Assembly (NCBI GenBank): GCA_017412115.1
Contig: JAFPYR010000099.1
Coordinates: 29,331 to 93,330, forward strand
DNA: 64,000 nucleotides
Origin: Bacteroidales bacterium
GTDB taxonomy: Bacteria > Bacteroidota > Bacteroidia > Bacteroidales > UBA3824
Reading direction: 5' to 3'
Under the pieces are notes generated by a model, which searched no databases, was not told the origin of the DNA, and worked only from the letters and a program-made list of their open reading frames with translations. This document shows, piece after piece, positions 41,232 to 49,800 of the stretch. Both the position numbers and the translations under genes were made by a program. Each line of letters starts with the position of its first letter. Positions within the stretch are counted from its first letter, which is position 1.

Positions 41232-41933
41232 ATGAAAGATAAGATTTTAGAAGCACTCAAAACAAAGTATTCCAGCCTTGGGTTGAGTAAGGAAGTTTTA
41301 GACGGCTATGCTGACTATCTTTCATCTTCGATAACTGAGGAAGCAGGGATTGAGGATGGTATCGCGCAAATTGAGAACTTGCTGAAAATTCAGCAAAAGG
41401 AGTTTGACAAGATTCGAACAACGGCAAAGAAAAAGGCAGAAGAAGAGAAAACTACCACAGCGGATGAATCGCCGAAGAAAAACACCGCAAACACAGACAT
41501 TGAACAAAAGACCGAGGAGAAGGGAAAACCTGTCAAAACCGAAAAGGCAGACACTCCCGAACCTAAAAAGGAAGAAGAAATTCCCTCTTGGGCAAAGGCA
41601 CTTTTGGGCAAAGTAGAACAATTGGAGAAGCGCAACTCTGAAAACGACAAAGCACAGCGCATTGAAAAAAGGCGCAAGGCTATTGAGGAGATAGAAAAAA
41701 ATCTCCAACCGACAGACAAGACTAACTTCAAGTATGTGCAACTTGATATGCCTGACGAAGACTTTGAATCCTTTAAGGCTGAGCGCAGCGAGATTGCAAA
41801 GCAAAAGGAGAACGAGTTGAACCAACGTGCGGCTGTAATCAAGCCACCTATGGTGAACAACAACGACGGTTCTAAACCTCAAATTTCAAAGGAAAGGGCG
41901 GACGAATTTGCTAAACGCTTATTGAACCGCTAA
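41232..41933 (+). CDS. Capsid scaffolding protein
   Basis: 233 residues, highly charged and mostly coiled coil with a Lys/Glu/Thr-rich low-complexity middle (about 65-115), then PSWAKALLGKVEQLEKRNSE. Position directly before decoration and capsid genes and this composition are typical of scaffolds, which shape the procapsid and then leave. Confidence 0.8.
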   Translation: MKDKILEALKTKYSSLGLSKEVLDGYADYLSSSITEEAGIEDGIAQIENLLKIQQKEFDKIRTTAKKKAEEEKTTTADESPKKNTANTDIEQKTEEKGKPVKTEKADTPEPKKEEEIPSWAKALLGKVEQLEKRNSENDKAQRIEKRRKAIEEIEKNLQPTDKTNFKYVQLDMPDEDFESFKAERSEIAKQKENELNQRAAVIKPPMVNNNDGSKPQISKERADEFAKRLLNR

Positions 41934-41956
41934 AAAAAGAAAATGGAGGAAATAAA

Positions 41957-42361
41957 ATGGCAGAATTAAACTTGACCGAAAGAACCTCTTTCAACACTGA
42001 GTGGGACAATATCCGCATAACCGACATCATCGAGACCAAGGTTGGCGGCGCGGTGCTTGACACCACGGACTTCCCTGACAGCGTGATTGAGAGTGGACAC
42101 ATCGTAATCCACAACGCCACTACTGGCGCATTCAGACCTATGCCGCTTGTAACGGCTCAGGACGGAACTAAATCGTACGGCAGCCTTCCGGCGAACTTCG
42201 CCTATTTCGGCTTCGTAATCGCAACGGTGCTTACCAAGCAGCCCGCTGTCGGAATACTTACTCGCGGTCGTGTCAATCCTGCGGCGTTCAAGTACAAAAT
42301 CGACAGCATTGCAAGTGCCGTCAAAACTGCATTGCCGCACATCACATTCGTAACTGACTAA
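41957..42361 (+). CDS. Head decoration / stabilisation protein
   Basis: 134 residues behind GGAGG. Beta-rich: SGHIVIHNATTGAFRPMPLV, FAYFGFVIATVLTKQPAVGI LTRGRVN. Size, composition and place before the major capsid gene fit lambda gpD-like trimers that stabilise expanded heads. Confidence 0.7.
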   Translation: MAELNLTERTSFNTEWDNIRITDIIETKVGGAVLDTTDFPDSVIESGHIVIHNATTGAFRPMPLVTAQDGTKSYGSLPANFAYFGFVIATVLTKQPAVGILTRGRVNPAAFKYKIDSIASAVKTALPHITFVTD

Positions 42362-42381
42362 AAAGAAAGGGGGAAAATAAA

Positions 42382-43692
42382 ATGGCAGAATCAACAGAAT
42401 CTTTGTACAAAGAGTTCCTCGCGGACAAGTACAAACCGACAGTGGACAGCCTTGTCCGCTTTATTAACGGAGAAGAAGGCGACCGCAACTACTTGCAGGA
42501 CGAATTGCTTACACCGAAATTGGCTGTTACTGGCACATTTGAAGCCGTTACATCTGACAACACCTACGTAATGGCTGATTTCGTTGCGCTTGATAGTGAA
42601 ATTCCGCTCAAAAGGTGCGATAGTCTTGGTAAGGTAACAGGCAAACTCGTAAAGTCAGGAATGGCACTTCCTCTCAACGAGAGCCAGATGCAAGACATCG
42701 ACACAATGATGTCAATCGGAGCAGACGAACAAGACATTGTAGACGCTGTAATGGAAGATACCACACGTTGCATACGCGGACACAAGGAACTTATGGAATG
42801 TGCATTGCTCGAAGAATTTTCCACAGGTGTTTGCGAAATCGAAGATACTGAAACGGCTGGTATTGCCGTCAGAATCAACGTTGGCTATCTCGACGAGAAC
42901 AAATTCTCGCCGCAAGTCTTGTGGAGCGACACAGAACATTCCAAGCCGCTTGACGACTTCGAGAAAGTCATCGACGCTGCATCTTCAAAAAAACGCGACC
43001 TCAACTACGTATGGATGGACAAGGTTGCATGGAGAAATTTCCGCGACAGCAAGCAAGTTCGCGAATACGTCGCTGGACGCGACAAGAAAGTCTATGTGGC
43101 TGGTCTTAACTCAGATTCGCTCCCAAAATCATCGCTTGCTGATATTAACGCAATCTTGCGCGAGGACGAACTTTACGGAGTAGAAATCCGTCTCATTGAC
43201 TTCAAGGCAGTACGTGAAATCAACGGACAGCGCACAACCGTTGTGCCGTGGAAAAATGGTATGGTCGTTTTCACACGTTCCAACAAAATCGGCAAACTGT
43301 GGCACGCAAAAGTTGCAGAAGCCAATCACCGCGACGCATCCTCTACCTACATTGAACTCGACAACAATGTACTTCTCTCTAAGTACAGAACGAGTAAGCC
43401 TACTTTGAAGGAGTGGACGCAAATCCAAGCGAGGACAGTTCCTGTGATTGACGGCGCAGAGGGCATCTACCAGCTCGACACCACTTCGACGCTTACAGAC
43501 GCAAGCGAGGATAACAAAATTACGATTGGCGAAACTGAACACAAAAAGTCTGACATTTTGACGGCAATCGCTGCTGTTACTGGTGTAACACTTCCGGCAA
43601 ACACAACCGATGCGGCAGTTGTTCAACTTTTTAACAGCTGGAACAAGAAAGTTCAGGCTGACGTAATTGCGGCAATCGTAGACACGGAATAA
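42382..43692 (+). CDS. Major capsid protein (lambda E-type, HK97 fold)
   Basis: 436 residues behind GGGGG. Recognisable parts: VTGTFEAVTSDNTYVMADFV, LPLNESQMQDIDTMMS, VWMDKVAWRNFRDSKQVREY and the late strand KNGMVVFTRSNKIGKLWHAK. The last 75 or so residues (TLTDASEDNKITIGETEHKK and onward) look like an added small domain exposed on the shell. Forms the icosahedral head. Confidence 0.9.
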   Translation: MAESTESLYKEFLADKYKPTVDSLVRFINGEEGDRNYLQDELLTPKLAVTGTFEAVTSDNTYVMADFVALDSEIPLKRCDSLGKVTGKLVKSGMALPLNESQMQDIDTMMSIGADEQDIVDAVMEDTTRCIRGHKELMECALLEEFSTGVCEIEDTETAGIAVRINVGYLDENKFSPQVLWSDTEHSKPLDDFEKVIDAASSKKRDLNYVWMDKVAWRNFRDSKQVREYVAGRDKKVYVAGLNSDSLPKSSLADINAILREDELYGVEIRLIDFKAVREINGQRTTVVPWKNGMVVFTRSNKIGKLWHAKVAEANHRDASSTYIELDNNVLLSKYRTSKPTLKEWTQIQARTVPVIDGAEGIYQLDTTSTLTDASEDNKITIGETEHKKSDILTAIAAVTGVTLPANTTDAAVVQLFNSWNKKVQADVIAAIVDTE

Positions 43693-43714
43693 AAAGGGGA
43701 ATTAATATGATGAA

Positions 43715-43771
43715 GGGCGGTGGCACATTCCAAAAAAAGCCTGTGAGAAACTACCACCACCGTCCTTTTTT
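43715..43771 (+). terminator. Long-loop hairpin after the capsid gene, overlapping a 27-codon frame
   Basis: GGGCGGTGG (43715-43723) pairs with CCACCGTCC (43757-43765; one G-T), followed by T6. The same stretch carries a 27-codon frame (43707-43790, MMKGGGTFQKKPVRNYHH...) behind AAAAGGGGAATTAAT and overlapping the next start by 4 bp. It may be an attenuator reducing expression of the connector genes relative to capsid. Confidence 0.5.
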
Positions 43772-43786
43772 AAAAAAACCTGAACA

Positions 43787-44110
43787 ATGACTATACAAGA
43801 GAGTTTACAGCAGATTAATCTGTATCCGATACCAGACAACGTCGTTGTGAATTACTGCAACGAACATGGTGTTACTCCGTCGGATGAAGCAACAAGTGAA
43901 ATTCGCAAAAGTCGTGAGTACAGATTAACTAAAGCTGATTTATACAAGTGGTTGGCATTTGCACCGTCAACCGTATCGCAAGGAGGTGTAACATTCTCAA
44001 TTTCGGAAAGCGACAAAAAGCGATTTGTTGATTTAGCGAATAAGATTTATGCCGAAAACGATGAGCAAGGTTACGGTACAGTATATGGGTACAAGGGCAG
44101 CAGGTTATGA
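43787..44110 (+). CDS. Head-tail connector / adaptor protein (DUF6706-like)
   Basis: 107 residues, helical: MTIQESLQQINLYPIPDNVV, then DLYKWLAFAPSTVSQGGVTF and a tail ending in GYGTVYGYKGSRL. Located just after the capsid gene; adaptor rings bind the portal and begin the neck. Confidence 0.65.
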   Translation: MTIQESLQQINLYPIPDNVVVNYCNEHGVTPSDEATSEIRKSREYRLTKADLYKWLAFAPSTVSQGGVTFSISESDKKRFVDLANKIYAENDEQGYGTVYGYKGSRL

Positions 44111-44430
44111 TTTGGACTAACGGCTATATTCAGTGGAAATTAACGCCTGAATCGGCGGTATTTGATGAAGACGGCATTCCTATTCGACAAGAGGAAACGT
44201 GGTCTGAATTTATCGAGTGCGGCTATGAAGATACAACGACTTTGACAGCAAAGAGTCGTGAAAATTCGGATTATAAGCAACAGCAACTATCAGTAAGAGT
44301 TAAGTTGCAAGAACCGAAAGAAAGACTCAGGATTTATGACAAAGGAAAACAATTACTTGGCGAGTTCGTTGTTACAAGAGTTAATCAATATAGTTATATA
44401 GCAGAAACGCATTTAATATGTTCACGATAA
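44107..44430 (+). CDS. Head closure-like neck protein
   Basis: 107 residues, beta-rich (QQLSVRVKLQEPKERLRIYD, LLGEFVVTRVNQYSYIAETH). Overlaps both neighbours (4 and 13 bp). Size and order agree with head-closure proteins (SPP1 gp16 place); no signature motif. Confidence 0.6.
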   Translation: MIWTNGYIQWKLTPESAVFDEDGIPIRQEETWSEFIECGYEDTTTLTAKSRENSDYKQQQLSVRVKLQEPKERLRIYDKGKQLLGEFVVTRVNQYSYIAETHLICSR

Positions 44431-44870
44431 ATCAGATAACACCGACCGACGCAATTATGAAAACGTTGGAAAACCGTTTAACGCTGGAATATCAAATTAT
44501 AATCCGGCGGTTGGCATTTATAGCCGAACAAGCTGTAAATGTCGCGAGAAATCTACCAAGTCCGCCGGTCGAAATGCGAAAAGAACCTCACCCGCCTAAT
44601 TACATAGACGATACCGGCAATTTGCGCAACAGTATCGGTTATATGATAGCGGTGGACGGTGAGCCTTTGAATTTAAACTTTAATAGCGATAAATCAAGGG
44701 TTTTAGCGCAGAAAGCCTTAGAGGGTAATCAACAAGGCATTGTGCTAATTTTAACGGCTGGAATGGAATATGCGGCGTATGTATCACGGAAAGGTTATGA
44801 TGTGCTTGACAGCGCAGAAATCTTTTGCAAACAATCGCTTCAAAAATTACTCGATAAGTATAAGAAATGA
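44418..44870 (+). CDS. HK97 gp10-like neck protein
   Basis: 150 residues: FIAEQAVNVARNLPSPP, YIDDTGNLRNSIGYMIAVDG and the ending GMEYAAYVSRKGYDVLDSAE, the common gp10/tail-completion pattern (T-G-x-L-R-x-S, then Y-A-x-x-V-x-x-G). Joins the head connector to the tail. Confidence 0.75.
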   Translation: MFTINQITPTDAIMKTLENRLTLEYQIIIRRLAFIAEQAVNVARNLPSPPVEMRKEPHPPNYIDDTGNLRNSIGYMIAVDGEPLNLNFNSDKSRVLAQKALEGNQQGIVLILTAGMEYAAYVSRKGYDVLDSAEIFCKQSLQKLLDKYKK

Positions 44871-45286
44871 AAACGGGGGGACAAGTTGAAACTGATTTTT
44901 ATAGGGCTGCGAAGAAGACGGAACTGAGCCGCAAGATTAGCGGTGAAGTTTATCGGGACGGGTTCAGACCAAGGAATAGCAAGAAAGAGGATATTATTAT
45001 CCGCTTGACGACTTTATCCGTCGGACAGTTGCAAGAGGGGGTTTTGACGATTTTAGTGTTTGTTCCTGATAGTGAAGTATCGGGGAAAGGCAATTTAAAA
45101 CGGAATATAACAAAACTGAATAAATTTGAAGAATTAGGGGAAAAAGCAATTGAAGAAATTCGGCAAGAATTGTCGGAATATCAGAAAGTTGAATTACAAA
45201 CAGGTATTCAGTCTTACCCCGACAGCAACGAGGAACACTTTGTAAGCATAAAAATCAGTTTCCAAATTTTAAATAAAGATTATTAA
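44867..45286 (+). CDS. Tail terminator / tail completion-like protein
   Basis: 139 residues, overlapping the previous gene by 4 bp. Alpha/beta with IIIRLTTLSVGQLQEGVLTI LVFVPD and a final strand SIKISFQIL. Position directly before the tail-tube gene supports the role; motif support is weak. Confidence 0.6.
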   Translation: MKTGGQVETDFYRAAKKTELSRKISGEVYRDGFRPRNSKKEDIIIRLTTLSVGQLQEGVLTILVFVPDSEVSGKGNLKRNITKLNKFEELGEKAIEEIRQELSEYQKVELQTGIQSYPDSNEEHFVSIKISFQILNKDY

Positions 45287-45308
45287 CGTTTTAAGAAATG
45301 GGATTATT

Positions 45309-46043
45309 ATGAGCGTATTAAGTACAGGCAAACCGAGGATTTGGATTGCAAAACTTGACAAGTTCGACAATATCGGAGAGTGGAAAGAGATTGACACTCC
45401 GAAAGACGGCACTACTTCGCTCGAAACAAGCGAGGGAGACACTACCGAATACCTCCAAGAGGGTGGCGGTAAAGTGGACGTTGAAAAAAAGGAATGCGGA
45501 TTTACATTCGTTTTCGATTTGTTCGTAAAAAAAGGTTTTAAAAAACCGATTGGCGACAAGAACGGCGTTATCGTAGACAACTATGCCGTAAGACTTGCAC
45601 CGAAAGACCCTGAATGTCATGGTATGTTGATGTACAAAGCACAAGTATCTTGTATTTCAAGTTTTTCTGTCGCAGACGGTATGATTTGTCAGTACAAATT
45701 CGAAGGTCTCCAAACAGATGACCATGAAAATATTTGGGATTATTGGTTCTTGGCAAAGCAGTTGGTTACTGACAAGAACTTCGTAGACCTTCCGGCAACG
45801 GCAGGCAGTGGAGAAACAATCAGCGCAACGGTAACAGCAACAATCGGAACGACTGACACCTTGACAGCGGCGGCAGACGAAGCAGACTCTTGGATTACGG
45901 CGACAGTATCAGATGGCGTGGTAACGATAACTGCAACAGAGAACACGGGTTCTCGTCGCGAGGGTTGGGTTACTCTCAATAACTCCGACGGCACATCAGC
46001 AAAAATCCGTGTAAACCAAGAGAAAGCAGCAACAGCAGATTAG
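45309..46043 (+). CDS. Major tail (tube) protein with C-terminal BACON-like domain
   Basis: 244 residues. The tube domain (about 1-155) contains TGKPRIWIAKLDKFDNIGEW, EYLQEGGGKVDVEKKECGF and FEGLQTDDHENIWDYWFLAK. Residues about 165-237 form a BACON/Ig-like domain: DSWITATVSDGVVTITATEN, RREGWVTLNNSDG and final KIRVNQ. Polymerises to form the tail; the extra domain would project along the shaft and could bind glycans. Confidence 0.8.
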   Translation: MSVLSTGKPRIWIAKLDKFDNIGEWKEIDTPKDGTTSLETSEGDTTEYLQEGGGKVDVEKKECGFTFVFDLFVKKGFKKPIGDKNGVIVDNYAVRLAPKDPECHGMLMYKAQVSCISSFSVADGMICQYKFEGLQTDDHENIWDYWFLAKQLVTDKNFVDLPATAGSGETISATVTATIGTTDTLTAAADEADSWITATVSDGVVTITATENTGSRREGWVTLNNSDGTSAKIRVNQEKAATAD

Positions 46044-46096
46044 TCTTTTTGGGCGTGATATTTTTTATGTTATTTTATTAGTTATTGGTTTGATAG

Positions 46097-46128
46097 AGAC
46101 CGGCTTTCAAAAAAGGTCGGTCTTTTTT
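46097..46128 (+). terminator. Hairpin terminator after the tail-tube gene
   Basis: AGACCGGCTTT (46097-46107) pairs with AAGGTCGGTCT (46113-46123) and is followed by T5-6. It probably sets the high tube-to-later-gene ratio. Confidence 0.7.
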
Positions 46129-46148
46129 CGTAAAAAAAAGAAAATAGA

Positions 46149-46640
46149 ATGGAAATAGAGAGACTTATAGCAGATACGGTAAACAACAATCCGATAAAAG
46201 TAAAATTTAGAAACAAGGAAATTGAAATTCCTCGACCAACTTTGGGAACGTTGATTGAAGTATCAAAACATATTGCGAAATTTCCCGAATTTGCTATCAA
46301 AAACGAATATTCTGCGGTCGTACAGCAAACGTTGAGTATTGCTAAGAATTGCGGCAAGATAAGCGAAATTTTGGCAATTTTGATGTTAGGAAAAAAGGAT
46401 ATGTATCGTGAAATACGCATATTCGGCAGGACAATACGGATAAAGAACAGAGTTAAGAAATTAGCAGCGGAAATTGAAAACCTTACTTCACAAGAATGCT
46501 CGGAATTGTTAGTCGCTATTTTTTCGAGTATGGATTGCGGTTTTTTTTTAGGCATAATCATTTCCCTGCAAGGTATAAATCAGTTGAAGAAGACGACGAG
46601 CGAAACGACAGCGTCTGGGCAACCGTCGCAAGTTTCGTAA
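46149..46640 (+). CDS. Tail assembly chaperone, short form (gpG-like)
   Basis: 163 residues. No strong motif, but it is recognised by context: between tail tube and tape measure and overlapping a second frame through a slippery site. Contains KVKFRNKEIEIPRPTLGTLI and a helical body. It binds the tape measure protein during tail assembly. T9A at 46541-46550 allows a -1 shift into the next frame. Confidence 0.8.
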   Translation: MEIERLIADTVNNNPIKVKFRNKEIEIPRPTLGTLIEVSKHIAKFPEFAIKNEYSAVVQQTLSIAKNCGKISEILAILMLGKKDMYREIRIFGRTIRIKNRVKKLAAEIENLTSQECSELLVAIFSSMDCGFFLGIIISLQGINQLKKTTSETTASGQPSQVS

Positions 46641-46837
46641 AAAACTTTAATGTGAGTTTCGATTATGTGCTTAACGATATGCCTTTTGTCAATATCATAA
46701 TGTACAATCGCACATTGCCGGATTATAATCTCGACAAAGACAAACAGAAAAGTGCAAAATCAAACAAGCGAAAATCTAACAAGGCAAATTTGTTAGATTT
46801 AGACAATGATGAGTGGAATAACTACTTAAACAAGTAA
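46550..46837 (+). CDS. Tail assembly chaperone frameshift extension (gpT-like part)
   Basis: 95 codons read after a -1 shift on T-TTT-TTA (46544-46550) in the preceding gene, giving a fusion of about 229 residues (134 + 95). The extension runs RHNHFPARYKSVEEDDERND and FVKNFNVSFDYVLNDMPFVN, then a Lys-rich tail. An independent start (46496) has no credible ribosome site. In lambda the fusion recruits tube subunits to the tape measure; the same is inferred here. Confidence 0.8.
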   Translation, partial: RHNHFPARYKSVEEDDERNDSVWATVASFVKNFNVSFDYVLNDMPFVNIIMYNRTLPDYNLDKDKQKSAKSNKRKSNKANLLDLDNDEWNNYLNK

Positions 46838-46843
46838 TTGAAA

Positions 46844-49800
46844 ATGGCAGAAGAAAGCAACGGTGGTTTGGTATTCGGTATCAGACTTGACAATTCGCAA
46901 TTAGCAAGAGATATAGAGCAAGCACGTAAACTCTTTGACAGTTTGTCAAAGGGAGCAGGTGATTCTGGAAGCGTTATCAGCGGTCAGGTTGGTAACGCTT
47001 TTGCTGATTCAAGTAGAAAAGCACAACAAGCAGGTGGCAATTACAACAAAGTCTTTCAAGATTTGTATGTTGCTGCGACAAATGCGGGCGCAAAGGTCAG
47101 AGGGGAAAGTCAGCAGACTGCAACCTCTATATCAGCAGATTTAAACAAGTTAAATGCCGGATTCACATCTATCACAGGACTTGCTGGTGCAATGTTTCTC
47201 GGCGTATCGGCAAAAGGCATTGTAGACCAGATGTTTCAAACTCGCTCCTATTTTCAAGATGCCGAAAGTTCAATGAAAGTGTTTCTTGGCGATGCGCAAA
47301 AAGGCACAAAATTTATCAATGAATTGAAAGATTATGCCTTTTACAATATGTTCGAGTTCAAAGACTTAGTCGGTGCAAGTAAGCAACTAATCTCGTACGG
47401 CACGGCAGCAAAAGACGTAACGAACATTCTTGACCAACTCTCTAACATTGCGACAGGTACAGGAGCAAATCTTAATGATATGGTCGGAATGTACAACAAG
47501 GCGAAAAGTGTCGGTAAAGTTGATTCTCAAGGACTTGAAAGTTGGGCGGCTCGTGGCGTGTTGGTTAAAGAAACGCTGCGAGATATGGGTGAAACGGTAA
47601 GCAGCACTGGAGTAACATTCCAGCAACTTGAAAAGGTATTAGCAAAGGTTACGGGCGAGGGCGGTATGTTTCACAACCTCATGGCTGAGCAATTAGACAA
47701 CCTCTCGGCAAGTGCTGCGCAATTATCTGATAATATGACGGCAATGTATAACGAAATGGGTGAAAAAGCCGAACCTTATATGAAGGCAGCGATTGACCTT
47801 GCTGGAACACTTGTCGAAAATTATCAGAGTATCGCAGACGTAATTATCGACGTTGCAAAGGTCTATGGCGCATACAAACTCGTTGATATGTCCGGCATTC
47901 AGGGCATAATCGAGCAGACGGAGGCAGAACAAAATCTTGTTGATACATTCAAGGAACACGCAGAAGAAATAAAAAATATGTTTTCGGCAGACCAAGCCTA
48001 TGAAATGGAACTCTCAGGATTAAAGGAGGGGACGGCTGAATATGCACAAGCCGTTAAAGATATGTTTGAAGCCGAAAAGCAAAATACATCATTACAACTT
48101 GAGAATATAACGAAACTCGAAAGTGCAGAAACAGCACGTATAGAAACTCTTGTAAGAGAAAGGGAAGAAATAAAGCAAAAAATATTCGCAGCAGAACAAA
48201 GTAATGATGTCTTACAGAAAGAAGCACTAACAGCAAAAGCAGCAACTATTCAGGCGCAATTAAATGCAAGTCAGGATAATCTAAGTGCTATTTCTAAACA
48301 AAAAAAAGCAATTGCGGCGAATGCTTCTTCGGCAGCGATTAAAGCAGAAACACTTGCTACAATGCAAAGTACGACAGCGACTAAAGCAGCAACAACGGCA
48401 AGTATGCTGTGGAATAAAGCGACGACCGCACTTGGCAAAGGTATTACAAAGTTAGGCAACCTGTTGAAATCTACCCTACTCTCTAATCCATACGCCTTAG
48501 CCATCGCCGGTGCAGTTGCTTTATGTCAGGCGATTTATGATATTGTTAATGCTCAATCAGCAATGGAAGAAGCGCAAGGTAATATCGATGCGGCAAAAGC
48601 AAAGGGATTTGAAGAAGCAACAAAGGAGTTGCAAAAAACGGCAATTCCCGATTTCGATAAAATCAGAAATCTAACAGAAGGTACAGATGAATATCAAAAA
48701 GCACTCGACGGATTAATAAAAAAATATCCTGAATTAGCAGAAGTAATAACAGATAATACAACAAAAGAGGAATTATTAGCAAAAGGGTATGATGCTGTAA
48801 AAAAGAGTATTATCGAAAAGAATCAAGCGGCAGCTATGGAAAATGCCGTCGCGGAAAATGCGGCAAAAGTATCTGAAAAACAACAAGCAGTAATTGATGA
48901 ATTTCAGAAACAACTAACAGAACAAGGGTATTCTATTGAGGATGCTTATCGCTTATCGACAGACTTTCAAGTAGCATTGATGGATGGGCTGAAACCTGAA
49001 GAGATGTCAGCAGAAATTCAAAAAGTTTTTGAAGATGCAGCATCCGGTACACAGAAATGTTTTAAAGGTGCATTAGCAGGAGCAACATTCGGACTTACTG
49101 ATTTTCTAAACATAGGAAATTATACCAATTCTGAGAGTTGGGCGGGAAGCATAAAGGAAAAATTCATGTCGTACTTTACCGACAACGGATATAAAGAGTA
49201 TGATTCTAAACTTGGTGCGCTAATGGGTCGAATGGAACAATTCAAAGATGCAGCCGATAAAGCAGCAGAAGGAGTAAAAAATCTGAATAATGAGGTAGAC
49301 GTTGAAAATCAGAAAAAGTTAAGCAACTATCTCAATACCGAACTGCTGAAGACGTACAAGGACGATGTTGAAAGGGCTAAGGGTGAATTAGAAGGTGGAA
49401 TTAAGTTGTTCGAGTATGAGTTCAGGAATGGGTCTCAGCAAAACAAAACTAACTTAGACAAAAAGGTCAAAGAACTGCAAAAAAATTATGTACAAGCACA
49501 AAAAGCACTCAGGGATGCACAGAAATACGTTTATGGAGACGATTTGAGTGCGCAAGAGGCGAAGTATAAGAAATCAATCGAACTCTACAAGCAATTTGCT
49601 TCGGAATATACGAAACTTGAAATTAAGCGTCAAAATGATATTCAAAACCTCGAAAGAAGTCGTGATAAACAAGGTGCAAATCAAGGCATTATAGATATGC
49701 AGATTGAGGATGTGAACAAAAAAGCAGACGATAATCTCAATTTGTTATTTGCAAAATTCTACAATGTTTCCGACAAAACAGCGGAGCAGATAAAAACAGT

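Noticed and set aside
41322..41882. 186-codon minus-strand frame opposite the scaffold gene
   Set aside because: Arises from the Lys/Glu-rich scaffold codons read backwards (Phe/Leu/Cys-rich).
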